A DNA stretch of 10,131 nucleotides from JAFLBB01 sp040007195. GTDB taxonomy: Bacteria > Acidobacteriota > Terriglobia > Bryobacterales > Bryobacteraceae. The notes below the pieces were generated by a model that was given only the letters and a program-made list of their open reading frames with translations, did not search any database and was not told the origin of the DNA. Positions 1 to 7,198 of this stretch are shown here, piece by piece. The translations under genes and the position numbers were made by a program. The stretch is taken from the NCBI GenBank assembly GCA_040007195.1, contig JBDTVQ010000253.1, positions 1-10,131 on the forward strand, in the 5' to 3' direction. Numbering within the stretch: position 1 is the first letter of the stretch; every line of letters starts with the position of its first letter.

Positions 1-276
1 GAGTAGGGTAGCAGAACTATTTTGCCGCAGATGGACGCAGATGAACGCAGATTAGCACCGCAGGAACGGAGCATGAAGCACAGGTGGCGGAGGAGTCGCG
101 AGGGCTTGGAATCGTTTGGGATTCGCGGATTTGCCGTCAAGATGATTCTCCGGCAAACCGCTGAGGGCTTCCGAGTGCCGCGGACAGAGCGGGCGCCTGT
201 TAGCCGCGACGCTGGCGCGGTTTCTCCCTAACCTTTGTTTTTAATCGGCGAGGATGCACAATTCAAGGAGAAACGG
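1..276. other. Non-coding stretch upstream of the crystallin-domain gene
   Basis: No convincing gene is visible here. The one open frame (22-231, +) is arginine-rich, lacks a ribosome binding site and begins inside a short repeat (27-56, listed separately). A GC-rich stem CCGCG (204-208) / CGCGG (216-220) followed by TTTCTC could be a weak terminator for a gene lying left of the window, but the T-run is poor. The only clear control element is the Shine-Dalgarno AAGGAG at 265-270, which belongs to the gene starting at 277. Confidence 0.5.
27..56 (+). repeat. Three-unit 10-bp tandem repeat (GCAGATGAAC type)
   Basis: Three consecutive 10-mers, GCAGATGGAC (27-36), GCAGATGAAC (37-46) and GCAGATTAGC (47-56), share GCAGAT at their start and give a strict 10-bp period. 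From general knowledge, similar CGCAGATGAACGCAGATG strings recur between genes in many unrelated bacterial genomes, with no settled function. The 10-bp period is about one helical turn. It could be a dispersed intergenic element or protein-binding DNA; the window does not decide. Confidence 0.6.
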
Positions 277-1050
277 ATGAGACTCAATTCGAATGTGGCA
301 AACTGCGTTCTTGCGCTCTTAAGTTTGGCTGGCTTTCATGGCCAGGCGCTCGCCAACGGACACATCGACGCCAAGAACTGCTCTAACAGCAAGATGGGGT
401 TTTGCACCTATGATTGGGCCGACAGCGTGCAGTACGGCGCCCGGCAATTGATTTGGATAGACGCCGGCGGCACGGATGGCGCAAGCTGCCGCAAGAGTTG
501 GAGCGACCCGAACGCGCCGGGCTGTGGGGTTGGGCTGTTCAACACCGACAGTTGCGCGAATCCTGCGATCATTGGCCGGTTTTTCTCGCGGTCCTATACA
601 ATTTGGTCAACCGGAGGCGGCGACACAGCGAACTTCATGATCAGCCGCGGTGTAGCCAGCGATTGCCAAGGCGGATTACCCACACAGTTCACCCTTACCG
701 GAACGGAAATCTCCGGATGCAGCGAACCTCCCAAGGTGATTCGGTACGAATCGCCGGACAAGTCCGGCGCGTCCTGGGTGCTCGAGAACGCTTCCATGCA
801 CGACATGACGAGAGAGCAAGGCGGCTCCTACACCGGCTCTTCCAAGAACGTGAACATGTACGACTTGAACGACCGGATTCGAGCGCTCGAGCTGCGCAGC
901 GGACACTGGGAGATCTGCGAGGACATCGAATACGGCGGGAAGTGCCTGGACTTCTACTCCAAGTCCCCTACGACGGTCCGGCTGGACACGGGCTGGAGTG
1001 GCAACTGGGATAGAAAAATCTCTTCGGTCCGGCCGAAGGCTTGCCAGTAA
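277..1050 (+). CDS. Secreted protein with C-terminal beta/gamma-crystallin domain
   Basis: This is a 257-residue exported protein. Residues 1-26 form a signal peptide (hydrophobic VLALLSLAGF, cleavage after QALA). Residues 27-150 are cysteine-rich (Cys 35, 43, 71, 83, 93, 130, 148) and not recognised. Residues ~153-253 read as a beta/gamma-crystallin fold of two Greek-key motifs: VIRYES...DLNDRIRALEL and WEICEDIEYGGKCLDF...WDRKISSVR. Such domains often bind Ca2+ through N/D-N/D-x-x-S/T-S. Here NDRIRA keeps the acidic pair but lacks the Ser, while DRKISS keeps the Ser pair but not the second acid, so Ca2+ binding is uncertain. The mature chain has ten cysteines, suggesting disulfides outside the cytoplasm. 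ATG 277 is chosen over an upstream TTG at 235 because AAGGAG (265-270) sits 6 nt before it and it begins the signal peptide. The exact role is unknown; a surface or matrix structural protein or a secreted inhibitor is possible. Confidence 0.82.
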   Translation: MRLNSNVANCVLALLSLAGFHGQALANGHIDAKNCSNSKMGFCTYDWADSVQYGARQLIWIDAGGTDGASCRKSWSDPNAPGCGVGLFNTDSCANPAIIGRFFSRSYTIWSTGGGDTANFMISRGVASDCQGGLPTQFTLTGTEISGCSEPPKVIRYESPDKSGASWVLENASMHDMTREQGGSYTGSSKNVNMYDLNDRIRALELRSGHWEICEDIEYGGKCLDFYSKSPTTVRLDTGWSGNWDRKISSVRPKACQ

Positions 1051-1173
1051 GTTTGCGCGATTGGGAGCGCCGCCGGCTACGTTGGACGACGCGTTGGCCT
1101 CGGCGGCGCGCGAAGGTTGGTCTCGGCCGCGCGCAAAGAGGGTGTGGCGCGGGTTCGACGGCAGGATGCCCAC

Positions 1174-1209
1174 CAATAAAAATGCCGGAAGCCCCTTGGG
1201 GCCTCCGGC
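1174..1209 (-). terminator. Rho-independent terminator of the receptor operon
   Basis: On the minus strand a hairpin forms from GCCGGA (1184-1189) with TCCGGC (1204-1209), one A/C mismatch, then GCCC/GGGC around a four-base CTTG loop. It is followed in the minus direction by ATTTTTATT (1183-1175). It lies 29 nt after the TAA stop at 1239. The plus-strand side has no T-run, so it should act mainly on the minus-strand operon, although the crystallin gene at 1050 has no other obvious terminator. Confidence 0.8.
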
Positions 1210-1238
1210 TGGAACGTTCAACGTGAACAAATCTGGAG

Positions 1239-3017
1239 TTAGGGTTTCAGGTCCTGTTCCTGCACTAACTGGGTCCATTCCTCCATCCAGTTCACCTGGT
1301 CGAAGGCGCCCACGTAGGTGGCCGACTGATCGAAGAAGCCGTCGTCGGGGGGCTGGAGGTAGTTGGCGCGGAAGACGGGCGAGTTGGGAGCCGGGCGGAG
1401 GTCGGGATCGTTGAGCTCGAGGGGCCGGGCGAGCATGGGATCGGCGACGTAGAAGTTACGGGCGGCGGTGCCGAAGGCGGACAAGGTGGAGAGCACCTGG
1501 CCGGCGAGAGTGTTGGCCGCCGCCGGAGAGGTGTTTTTGCCGTTGTCCCAGAGCAGGATGCCGTTCATGTTGAAGGCGCCGCTATCGATGTTGGGCTGGA
1601 TGCTATCGATGTTGGCTCCGCCAAGGCCGCGTGTGGACCAGTTGTAGCAGAGCAGGTTGTTGTAGGAGCCGCCTGCGCCGCGGCGGAAGTAGAGGCAAGG
1701 GGCGTCGGACTCGTCGAAGCCGTCGCCGGCGTTGCCGATGAAGGTGATGTTCCAGAAGTTCGGCATGCCCTGGGGCTTGGCGGTGAAGTCCTTTTCGTAG
1801 TTGTCCATTTCGATGCCGCGGTTGGAAAGGTCGCCGTTGACCAGCGCGACGCCGAACTGGATCTTGCCGGAGTAGCCGATCTGGCCGTCGAAGTAGTCGT
1901 CGGCGCCGTAGGCTCCGACGAGGTGCTTGGCGTTCATGGTGCCGCCGAACCATTCGAAGGAGTCGTCGAGGCCGTAGATGGCTTGCAGGTATTCGGCCTT
2001 GGTGCCGGTGCCGCAGGCGCCGAAGGTGAAGGAGTTGGTCTCTTCATTCGGGCGGAGGAGAGAGCCGGCGAATTCGACGCGGACGTACTTCATGGAACCG
2101 CAGCTATGGGCGTTGTCGGTGCCGCCGTAGAGGGTCTCCGGAAGATCGGGCAGACCTTCGATGTTGAGCTTGCCGGCGACGTCGTTGACCTGCGCCTTAC
2201 CGAGAAGGATGAGGCCGCCCCAATCGCCGCGCTGGCGGGAACCGATGGGCTGGGAAGACGTCATGATGATGGGCCGCGACTGGGTGCCTTCGGCGACGAG
2301 CTTGCCGGCGGTGGAGATGAGGAGCACCGATGGCGGCTGCGAACCGGGCTGGCCGACGATGAACGTGCCGGGGTCGATGGTGAGGGTGGCGTTGTTGAGC
2401 ACCGTCACGATGCCGCGGATGCGCCAGGCGCGATCGTTGGTGAGCTTGGTGTCGGCGGTGATGTTGCTGGGCAGGTCGGCGAAGCCGCTGACGACGCCGA
2501 TTTTCCAATAAGCGGCCTTGAGCACGCGGCCGCCGCTGTAGTCGCGGAGCTGGACGACGATGGTGTGCATGCCGAGCTCGTTGGGTACGGTGAGGGTGGA
2601 AGAGACGACCGAACCGCCCGCTCCGACGATGATGGCCTTGTTGGCCGATGGGAGACGGGTGATTCGAAAGCCCTGGTCCACCGAGTTACCGAAGATATCG
2701 GTGGCAGTTGAGTTGTTATTCGGCAGGTACGACTTCGCGCCAGTCTGGTTGTTCTGGCGATAAGCAACGATGGTGTACGGGTAGAAGTCGTTATTGGGCT
2801 TCACCGTCCACCGAACCGTCAATGGGTCGCCTGGGTTGTAGATGGCTTTATCGGTCCAAACCCACATGGCGGCAGAAGAGCCGGTTTGGATGACAGCGCC
2901 GAGTTCACGGGAGGCCTCGGAAGCCGACATGAACTGGAAACCCCGTTCACTCGACGCACCGAAGGCGCACATGCTCAGCATTCCGAATGCCGCAATAGTT
3001 AGGAAGCGATGTCGCAT
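1239..3017 (-). CDS. Secreted WGGL-family partner of TonB-dependent receptor
   Basis: This is a 592-residue exported protein. Residues 1-21 are a signal peptide (LTIAAFGMLSMCAFGA, cleavage likely after FGA). The Cys in LSMC has Met at -1, so it is a poor lipobox and a lipoprotein is unlikely. Residues ~50-175 look like an Ig-like or macroglobulin-like beta domain (TDKAIYNPGDPLTVRW). From ~195 on the chain resembles a right-handed beta-helix, with TLTIDPGTFIVG, GKLVAEGTQSRPIIMTSS, RGDWGGLILLGKAQVN, YVRVEFAG, GLDDSFEWFGGTMNAKHLVG and a DDYFDG acidic cluster. These motifs define a family, usually annotated hypothetical, that I know next to TonB-dependent receptors in Proteobacteria, Bacteroidota and Acidobacteriota. 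Its biochemistry is not established. It is the last gene of the operon, 40 nt after the receptor stop, with AGGAAAGGA before ATG 3017. A role as a periplasmic or surface ligand-capture partner is inference; the acidic loops could bind metal. Confidence 0.78.
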   Translation of the reverse strand: MRHRFLTIAAFGMLSMCAFGASSERGFQFMSASEASRELGAVIQTGSSAAMWVWTDKAIYNPGDPLTVRWTVKPNNDFYPYTIVAYRQNNQTGAKSYLPNNNSTATDIFGNSVDQGFRITRLPSANKAIIVGAGGSVVSSTLTVPNELGMHTIVVQLRDYSGGRVLKAAYWKIGVVSGFADLPSNITADTKLTNDRAWRIRGIVTVLNNATLTIDPGTFIVGQPGSQPPSVLLISTAGKLVAEGTQSRPIIMTSSQPIGSRQRGDWGGLILLGKAQVNDVAGKLNIEGLPDLPETLYGGTDNAHSCGSMKYVRVEFAGSLLRPNEETNSFTFGACGTGTKAEYLQAIYGLDDSFEWFGGTMNAKHLVGAYGADDYFDGQIGYSGKIQFGVALVNGDLSNRGIEMDNYEKDFTAKPQGMPNFWNITFIGNAGDGFDESDAPCLYFRRGAGGSYNNLLCYNWSTRGLGGANIDSIQPNIDSGAFNMNGILLWDNGKNTSPAAANTLAGQVLSTLSAFGTAARNFYVADPMLARPLELNDPDLRPAPNSPVFRANYLQPPDDGFFDQSATYVGAFDQVNWMEEWTQLVQEQDLKP

Positions 3018-3036
3018 CTGTTAGAAGTCCTTTCCT

Positions 3037-3053
3037 GACCGGCTCGGCCGGCC
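3037..3053 (-). other. Intercistronic stem-loop between receptor and WGGL gene
   Basis: On the minus strand GGCCGGC (3053-3047) pairs with GCCGGTC (3043-3037) around a CGA loop: seven base pairs including one G-U. No T-run follows, so it does not look like a terminator. It sits just upstream of the Shine-Dalgarno of the gene at 3017. Setting the relative level or stability of the two messages is an inference from position. Confidence 0.4.
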
Positions 3054-3057
3054 GTCT

Positions 3058-5832
3058 CTAGAAAAAGCGATAACTGGTTCCGACCGTAAAGGTGCGTCCG
3101 ATTTGGAAGTCCCTTACGATGAAATCCGCCTGGGTGTATTTGTAGCGGTTGTTGCCAAGGTTTTCGGCGCTGAAGCGCATGCTCCATTTGCCGTTTTCCG
3201 AGAGCGAAACCTGATAGACAAGATCCATGAAAACCTGCCGTTCCTGATACACGTCGGGGAGCCGGAAGGTGCCGACGTCGGTGAGCCGGCGGGCGACCGA
3301 GTTCACGTAGAACCTGGCGTTCGAACGCAGCTTCGGCTCGTTCCATTCCGTGATGACGTTGAACAGGTAGCGCGACTGGCCCACCAGAGGGCGTTCGCGG
3401 GAAGTGAGCTGCGGGAAGCGGTCCACGGGGATATCGACGGTGGAGTCTACGAAGGTGAAATTTGTTTGCAGGGCGAAGGGGCGCAGCTTGGGATTCCAGC
3501 GGCCGAGGCCCTGGCGATATTCCAGTTCAACGCCCTGGTTGACGGCGCCGGCAACGTTGATGAAGCTTTGGCGCAGTTCGGAAGCGGTGGGACGGTAGAT
3601 CTGCTCGATGGGGTCCTTGAAGCGCTTGTGGAAGTAACTGGCGGCGAGCAACTGATTGCCGCCGAGGAACCATTCCCAGCGGGCGTCGTAGTTGTCGATG
3701 ACGGCGCGCTGGAGGTCGGGGTTGCCGACGGTGGAATAGCCGCCGATGATGTTGGTGAATTCGAAGGGCGACAATTCGCGGAAATCGGGGCGGTTGACGG
3801 TGCGGCCGTAGCTGAAGCGCAGGTTCTGGCGTTTCGTGAGGGCGTAGATGGCGTTGACGGACGGCAGCCAGTCGCGGTTGGCGAGGTTGGCGATGGAGGG
3901 CACGGCGCCGGGCACGAGCGGATCGATGGTACGGACAGTGATGTCGGCGTCTTCGATGCGGACGCCGGCGACGAGGCGCCATTTGGGACCCAGCGCAAGG
4001 TCGACCATGCTGAAGCCGCCGTAGACATCCATGTTGGCGGTGTACTTGTCGGTGCCGCGCGTGATTTCGCGCATGACGAAGCCGTCGGGCCGGATGTTGT
4101 CGTAGCCGAGGACGGTGTTGGTGGGCGCGTTGAAGTCGATCGTCTGCGCGCGGACGGGGAAGAAGCGGAAGCGGCGGCTATCGAAATCCCTGCGGCGGAC
4201 GGTGCCTCGGAAGCCTACCTTGAACACGCCGCTGACGGGGCCTTTGAAAAATGGCTTGGTCCATCCGCCTTGCGGTTCGTAGATCCGGTCGTTCAGTTTG
4301 CTGAAGAAGCGCAGGCCGCTTTCAGGGAGGTTAAGGAAGCGGAAAGCGCCGGTGGAATCGGTTGTGCGGCCGCGGACCGATTCGGTCAAATCGGGTTCAT
4401 CGCGGTTCGAGAGCGAGTAGGTGAACTGCCAGAAGAAGAGGCTGTTGCCGAATCTTTCGACCGAATGTTCGCCCTCTGCGCTGACCGAGTAGAGCTGGCG
4501 TTCGACCCACTGGGTGCGGGTATCTTCGACGGTCTGGTCGTTGCCGCCGTTCAAGCCGACGAACTGACGCGATTGTTGATCGGTGTCGCGGGTGAGCGTG
4601 TTGCGGAACATCAGCTTGTTGCCGGCATTCAAGCGGTAGGCGGCGTTGAGCACGGCGCCCAGCCGTACGCCCTGGGTGTCGGTATTGAAGTTGGAGTAGT
4701 CGCTGAACAATTGCGGCTTGCCGCCGGTGCCGTTCACGAGGAAGCGCCGGGCTTCATTGATGTGTTGCGGGGTGTTGGTGAACGTAAGTGCGCCGACGAC
4801 GCCGAGCTTGCCGTAGGTGTTGCCGCCCGAGACCGAGTAAGTCTGACTGGGGCGCATGGACTGAACGGGTTTCAGTTCATAGTTCACCGGGAGGGAGCGG
4901 CCGAATTTCTGGAACTCTGCGTCGGTAAAGTTGCCTACGAACAGGCGTTTGTCGCTCGGGATGATGCCCGGAAGACCGCGGGAGGAGCTGCCAAAGCCAA
5001 AGGCATCGCTTTTGGTGCCGCCATACTGGCCGAGGAAGTTCGAGAAGGTGGTTTCAGTATTGAAGCCGTAGCTCATGCTGACGTTCAAAGTCTTGGCCGA
5101 TGGAAATTCGACGGTCGTCATTTGCACGAGTCCGCCGGAGAACTCGCCGGGCAGGTCAGGGCTGTAGGTCTTCAGCACCTTGATGTTGTCGATGAGCGAG
5201 GCGGGGAAGAGGTCGAGCGGGACGACGCGGCGTTCGGGTTCGGTCGTGGGAAGGATGGCGTTGTTGAGCATGGTGGAGGAGTAGCGCTCTCCGAGTCCGC
5301 GCACGTAGACATAGCCGTTGTCGACGACGGAGACACCGGTGACTTTTTCGAGCGCGGCAGCGGCGTCGGAGGCCGGTCCTTGCCTTAACTCTTCATTACT
5401 GATCGAGTCGCTGACGACTGCGGCAAGCTTGCGCTCAGTGAGGGCGGCTTCGGCAGTGGCGCTTACGGCGCTCAGGCGCTCGGTCACTTCGACAACGGTG
5501 GCCTGGCCTTTGGGGGCCATGACGGTGCTCGCTTCGAAGGTTTCTCCCGACTTCACTTCGACGTCTTCGACGGAAGCGGCGAGGTAATGCGGGGAGGTGA
5601 GGCGCAGAATGTACTTGCCAGGCGGGAGCGCGATTTTGAAGGTACCGTCCTGATTCAGTTCCACGGTTTGTTGGGCCGGGCCTTCGGTGCGGATGGTTAC
5701 TTGTTTTGCCGGCTGCCCGTTGGTGGCGTCAAAGACGCTTCCCACGATTTGGCCGGGCGGTGTCTGGCCCCACGCGGTGAAGGTGGCGAGCACCGCCGCG
5801 CAGAGCTTGAGGGTCAGGTTGTTCTGATTCAC
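3058..5832 (-). CDS. TonB-dependent outer-membrane receptor with carboxypeptidase-regulatory-like N-domain
   Basis: This is a 924-residue outer-membrane transporter, expected to import a substrate into the periplasm using TonB-ExbB-ExbD energy. Residues 1-22 are a signal peptide (KLCAAVLATFTAWG). Residues ~27-107 are a carboxypeptidase-regulatory-like beta domain (GQIVGSVFDATNGQPAKQV, then LPPGKYILRL). ATVVEVTER (111-119) is a possible TonB-box region. The plug spans ~130-245 with YVRGLGERYSSTMLNNAILP, RRVVPLDLFPASLIDNIKVL and LPGEFSGGLVQM, typical of the family. The rest is a barrel ending in TSYRFF, with the terminal aromatic used for BAM insertion. The open frame extends upstream to 6114, but that part is basic, unlike any export signal, and overlaps the previous gene by about 250 nt. 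GTG 5832 is chosen because it starts the signal peptide 29 nt after the preceding stop; a weak GGAA lies 9 nt before it. It is co-transcribed with its neighbours, under the putative Pho box. The substrate is unknown. Confidence 0.9.
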   Translation of the reverse strand: MNQNNLTLKLCAAVLATFTAWGQTPPGQIVGSVFDATNGQPAKQVTIRTEGPAQQTVELNQDGTFKIALPPGKYILRLTSPHYLAASVEDVEVKSGETFEASTVMAPKGQATVVEVTERLSAVSATAEAALTERKLAAVVSDSISNEELRQGPASDAAAALEKVTGVSVVDNGYVYVRGLGERYSSTMLNNAILPTTEPERRVVPLDLFPASLIDNIKVLKTYSPDLPGEFSGGLVQMTTVEFPSAKTLNVSMSYGFNTETTFSNFLGQYGGTKSDAFGFGSSSRGLPGIIPSDKRLFVGNFTDAEFQKFGRSLPVNYELKPVQSMRPSQTYSVSGGNTYGKLGVVGALTFTNTPQHINEARRFLVNGTGGKPQLFSDYSNFNTDTQGVRLGAVLNAAYRLNAGNKLMFRNTLTRDTDQQSRQFVGLNGGNDQTVEDTRTQWVERQLYSVSAEGEHSVERFGNSLFFWQFTYSLSNRDEPDLTESVRGRTTDSTGAFRFLNLPESGLRFFSKLNDRIYEPQGGWTKPFFKGPVSGVFKVGFRGTVRRRDFDSRRFRFFPVRAQTIDFNAPTNTVLGYDNIRPDGFVMREITRGTDKYTANMDVYGGFSMVDLALGPKWRLVAGVRIEDADITVRTIDPLVPGAVPSIANLANRDWLPSVNAIYALTKRQNLRFSYGRTVNRPDFRELSPFEFTNIIGGYSTVGNPDLQRAVIDNYDARWEWFLGGNQLLAASYFHKRFKDPIEQIYRPTASELRQSFINVAGAVNQGVELEYRQGLGRWNPKLRPFALQTNFTFVDSTVDIPVDRFPQLTSRERPLVGQSRYLFNVITEWNEPKLRSNARFYVNSVARRLTDVGTFRLPDVYQERQVFMDLVYQVSLSENGKWSMRFSAENLGNNRYKYTQADFIVRDFQIGRTFTVGTSYRFF

Positions 5833-5861
5833 GTTGTGTTGTTCCAATAAGGGGTGTCGAC

Positions 5862-6620
5862 TTACTCCACCCAGAACGACACCGGGTTGCTCGCCACACC
5901 GTTCACCGTGATGAATAGCGTCACCCGTCCAGAGATGAAGGCGAGGTTGGGAACCGTGGCATTTACCTGGCAAATGCCGGGAAATTGCGGATGGGCTCCC
6001 GCGAACTGCACGCCAACTTCCTGAACGTCGATGAACGCCTTCACCGCGGCTGCGGCGGGCGACAACGCTGTGGGTGGCACGCCATCCGTCACTGCTGGAT
6101 TGGTGGCCCCACAACCGGTTGCGTAGATCTGAATGATCTCGCCGCGCTTGGCTCGCGCGGCCGTACTGTTAATGGAGAAGTCCTGGTTTTGAATAATGCC
6201 TTGCCCGGTATTTTGTACGTCGCTTTGCGCAAGGCCCGGTGCGATATCGAATACTTTCACGGCGCCACGGGCGATGACGTTTCCGCCCTGCACCACTTCC
6301 ACGGTCTGCTTGTCGAGCGGGGTTGCCGCCGGGACTACGAAATTGATTTGGCCCGCCGAGACGAAGTAGAGGGGCGCGTCGACACCATTCACGCGAAGGC
6401 TGACGCCGGCCAAGGCTTTGGGCATGGGGGACACGGTGGAAGCCGAGGTTGTTGGCACGCCGGTGAACGTTCCGTAGGCGCTGGCAATGGAGCCGGGCGC
6501 GACGGGAAAAGTTCCGGTGTAACCGGCATAGCTAATCACGGTTACCGGTCCAGGCGTCTGGGCCAGACTGACGAAGGATAGACAGAGTGTCAGCCCTAGC
6601 AGCAGAGCGGTGCTTTTCAT
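5862..6620 (-). CDS. Stand-alone TIGR03437-domain secreted protein
   Basis: This 252-residue exported protein opens the receptor operon. Residues 1-20 are a signal peptide (STALLLGLTLCLSFVSLA). Residues ~30-252 match the TIGR03437 family, an uncharacterised domain found mainly in Solibacter-type Acidobacteriota. Its hallmark strings are present: APGSIASAYGTF (41-52), LAGVSLRVNGVDAPLYFVSA (70-89) running into GQINFVVP, GQGIIQNQDFSINS (139-152), GEIIQIYATGCGATNPAV (160-177), FPGICQVNATVP (213-224) and ITVNGVASNPVSFWVE at the end. The domain normally sits at the C-terminus of larger repeat-bearing surface proteins; here it is the entire mature protein. ATG 6620 is preferred over the frame's upstream ATG at 6746 because GAGGAG lies 5 nt before it and it begins the signal peptide. 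The fold looks beta-rich. Function is unknown; its place ahead of the receptor suggests a cell-surface accessory role. Confidence 0.85.
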   Translation of the reverse strand: MKSTALLLGLTLCLSFVSLAQTPGPVTVISYAGYTGTFPVAPGSIASAYGTFTGVPTTSASTVSPMPKALAGVSLRVNGVDAPLYFVSAGQINFVVPAATPLDKQTVEVVQGGNVIARGAVKVFDIAPGLAQSDVQNTGQGIIQNQDFSINSTAARAKRGEIIQIYATGCGATNPAVTDGVPPTALSPAAAAVKAFIDVQEVGVQFAGAHPQFPGICQVNATVPNLAFISGRVTLFITVNGVASNPVSFWVE

Positions 6621-6718
6621 GTGTGCTCCTCGAAAGATGTGTCGGTGATTTGGAGATGAAGGGACAGTCCGGCTCGCGAGTGGAGACTGAGCATGGTCCC
6701 GTGTCAGCAGCAAATGTG

Positions 6719-6774
6719 ATGGTAAGAAGCCGGCGTGTACTTCCAATGACTGGTAAATGACAGCTCCGTGAAAA
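6719..6774 (-). promoter_or_regulatory. Putative tandem Pho box and -10 for the receptor operon
   Basis: Read on the minus strand, 7-mers recur every 11 bp: TTTTCAC (6774-6768), CTGTCAT (6763-6757), CAGTCAT (6752-6746) and a weak AGTACAC (6741-6735), with 4-nt spacers GGAG, TTAC and TGGA. The E. coli Pho box is two CTGTCAT-like repeats with an A/T-rich 4-nt spacer, so the central pair matches 13 of 14 half-site bases. Ten nt after the fourth repeat lies TACCAT (6724-6719), the spacing seen between box and -10 in PhoB-activated promoters such as E. coli phoA. As in those promoters there is no good -35; TTGGAA (6746-6741) is only a partial one. It lies about 100 nt upstream of ATG 6620. Control by PhoB/PhoP under phosphate starvation is inferred from this match alone. 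Confidence 0.55.
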
Positions 6775-6889
6775 GCGGGGGGGCTGCAACATTTTTGCTG
6801 GATTATGTTTGGGGCAACACGCGGCGGGGAGAAACGTTGCGGACAACTTTGATGGGGTTTTGGCGTTTATTCAGCCAGGAGGCAGATTT

Positions 6890-7198
6890 ATGAACACTCT
6901 GTTACGGACTGCGGCGATTTTCGGAGTACTGGCCGTGGGAAGCTCATTTGGATGGCCGATTGCGCGGCATCAGGCGGGCAATCAGGCCCGGATCAACCAA
7001 GGGGTTCGGTCAGGCGAATTGACGCGGGGCGAGGCGGCGCGCCTACAGGCACGCGACAACGCGATTCAGCGCACGATCCGGCGGGACCGCATTGACGGCG
7101 GCGGATTGAGTTTGGCGGAGCGGCGCAAGATTGACCGGAGGCAGGATGCGCTGTCGCGCGACATCGCGCGCCAGAAGCACGATGGGCAGTATCGATAA
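6890..7198 (+). CDS. Small secreted basic protein with duplicated 22-residue unit
   Basis: This is a 102-residue exported protein. Residues 1-20 are a signal peptide (LLRTAAIFGVLAVGSSF). The mature part is very charged and probably helical. Two 22-residue units align without gaps: GELTRGEAARLQARDNAIQRTI (42-63, written here as first GELTRGEAARL, then QARDNAIQRTI) and GGLSLAERRKI plus DRRQDALSRDI (71-92). Seven positions are identical, and G-x-L-T/S, E, R, A, R and I are kept. I know similar small periplasmic proteins in Proteobacteria and Acidobacteriota, ending in a RDIYRQKHD-like tail (here RDIARQKHD) and carrying DGxLTxxER motifs. They are annotated hypothetical and the function is not established. 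The start is ATG 6890 rather than an upstream ATG in the same frame (6809), because AGGAGG (6877-6882) is 7 nt before it. The gene diverges from the receptor operon and shares its 269-bp control region. Confidence 0.78.
   Translation: MNTLLRTAAIFGVLAVGSSFGWPIARHQAGNQARINQGVRSGELTRGEAARLQARDNAIQRTIRRDRIDGGGLSLAERRKIDRRQDALSRDIARQKHDGQYR

Noticed and set aside
22..231. 69-residue plus-strand open frame
   Set aside because: It starts in the 10-bp repeat, has no Shine-Dalgarno, and the protein is arginine-rich with no recognisable feature.
998..1414. 138-residue plus-strand open frame crossing the terminator
   Set aside because: It overlaps both the end of the crystallin gene and the terminator and 3' end of the WGGL gene; the sequence is Arg/Gly/Pro low complexity.
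1923..2711. 262-residue plus-strand open frame opposite the WGGL gene
   Set aside because: Low-complexity G/A/V/D/E composition, antisense to a gene with clear family motifs; a composition shadow.
3037..3053. Intercistronic hairpin as a terminator between receptor and WGGL gene
   Set aside because: No T-run follows on the minus strand, and the next gene begins 20 nt later with its own ribosome site.
3103..5388. Very long open frame on the plus strand opposite the receptor
   Set aside because: It is antisense to a strongly supported receptor gene, is dominated by Gly/Ala/Val/Glu from GC-biased codon positions, and shows no domain or ribosome site.
5833..6114. N-terminal extension of the receptor frame up to an ATG at 6114
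   Set aside because: It overlaps the upstream gene by about 250 nt and would bury the signal peptide behind a 94-residue basic segment; GTG 5832 fits the family.
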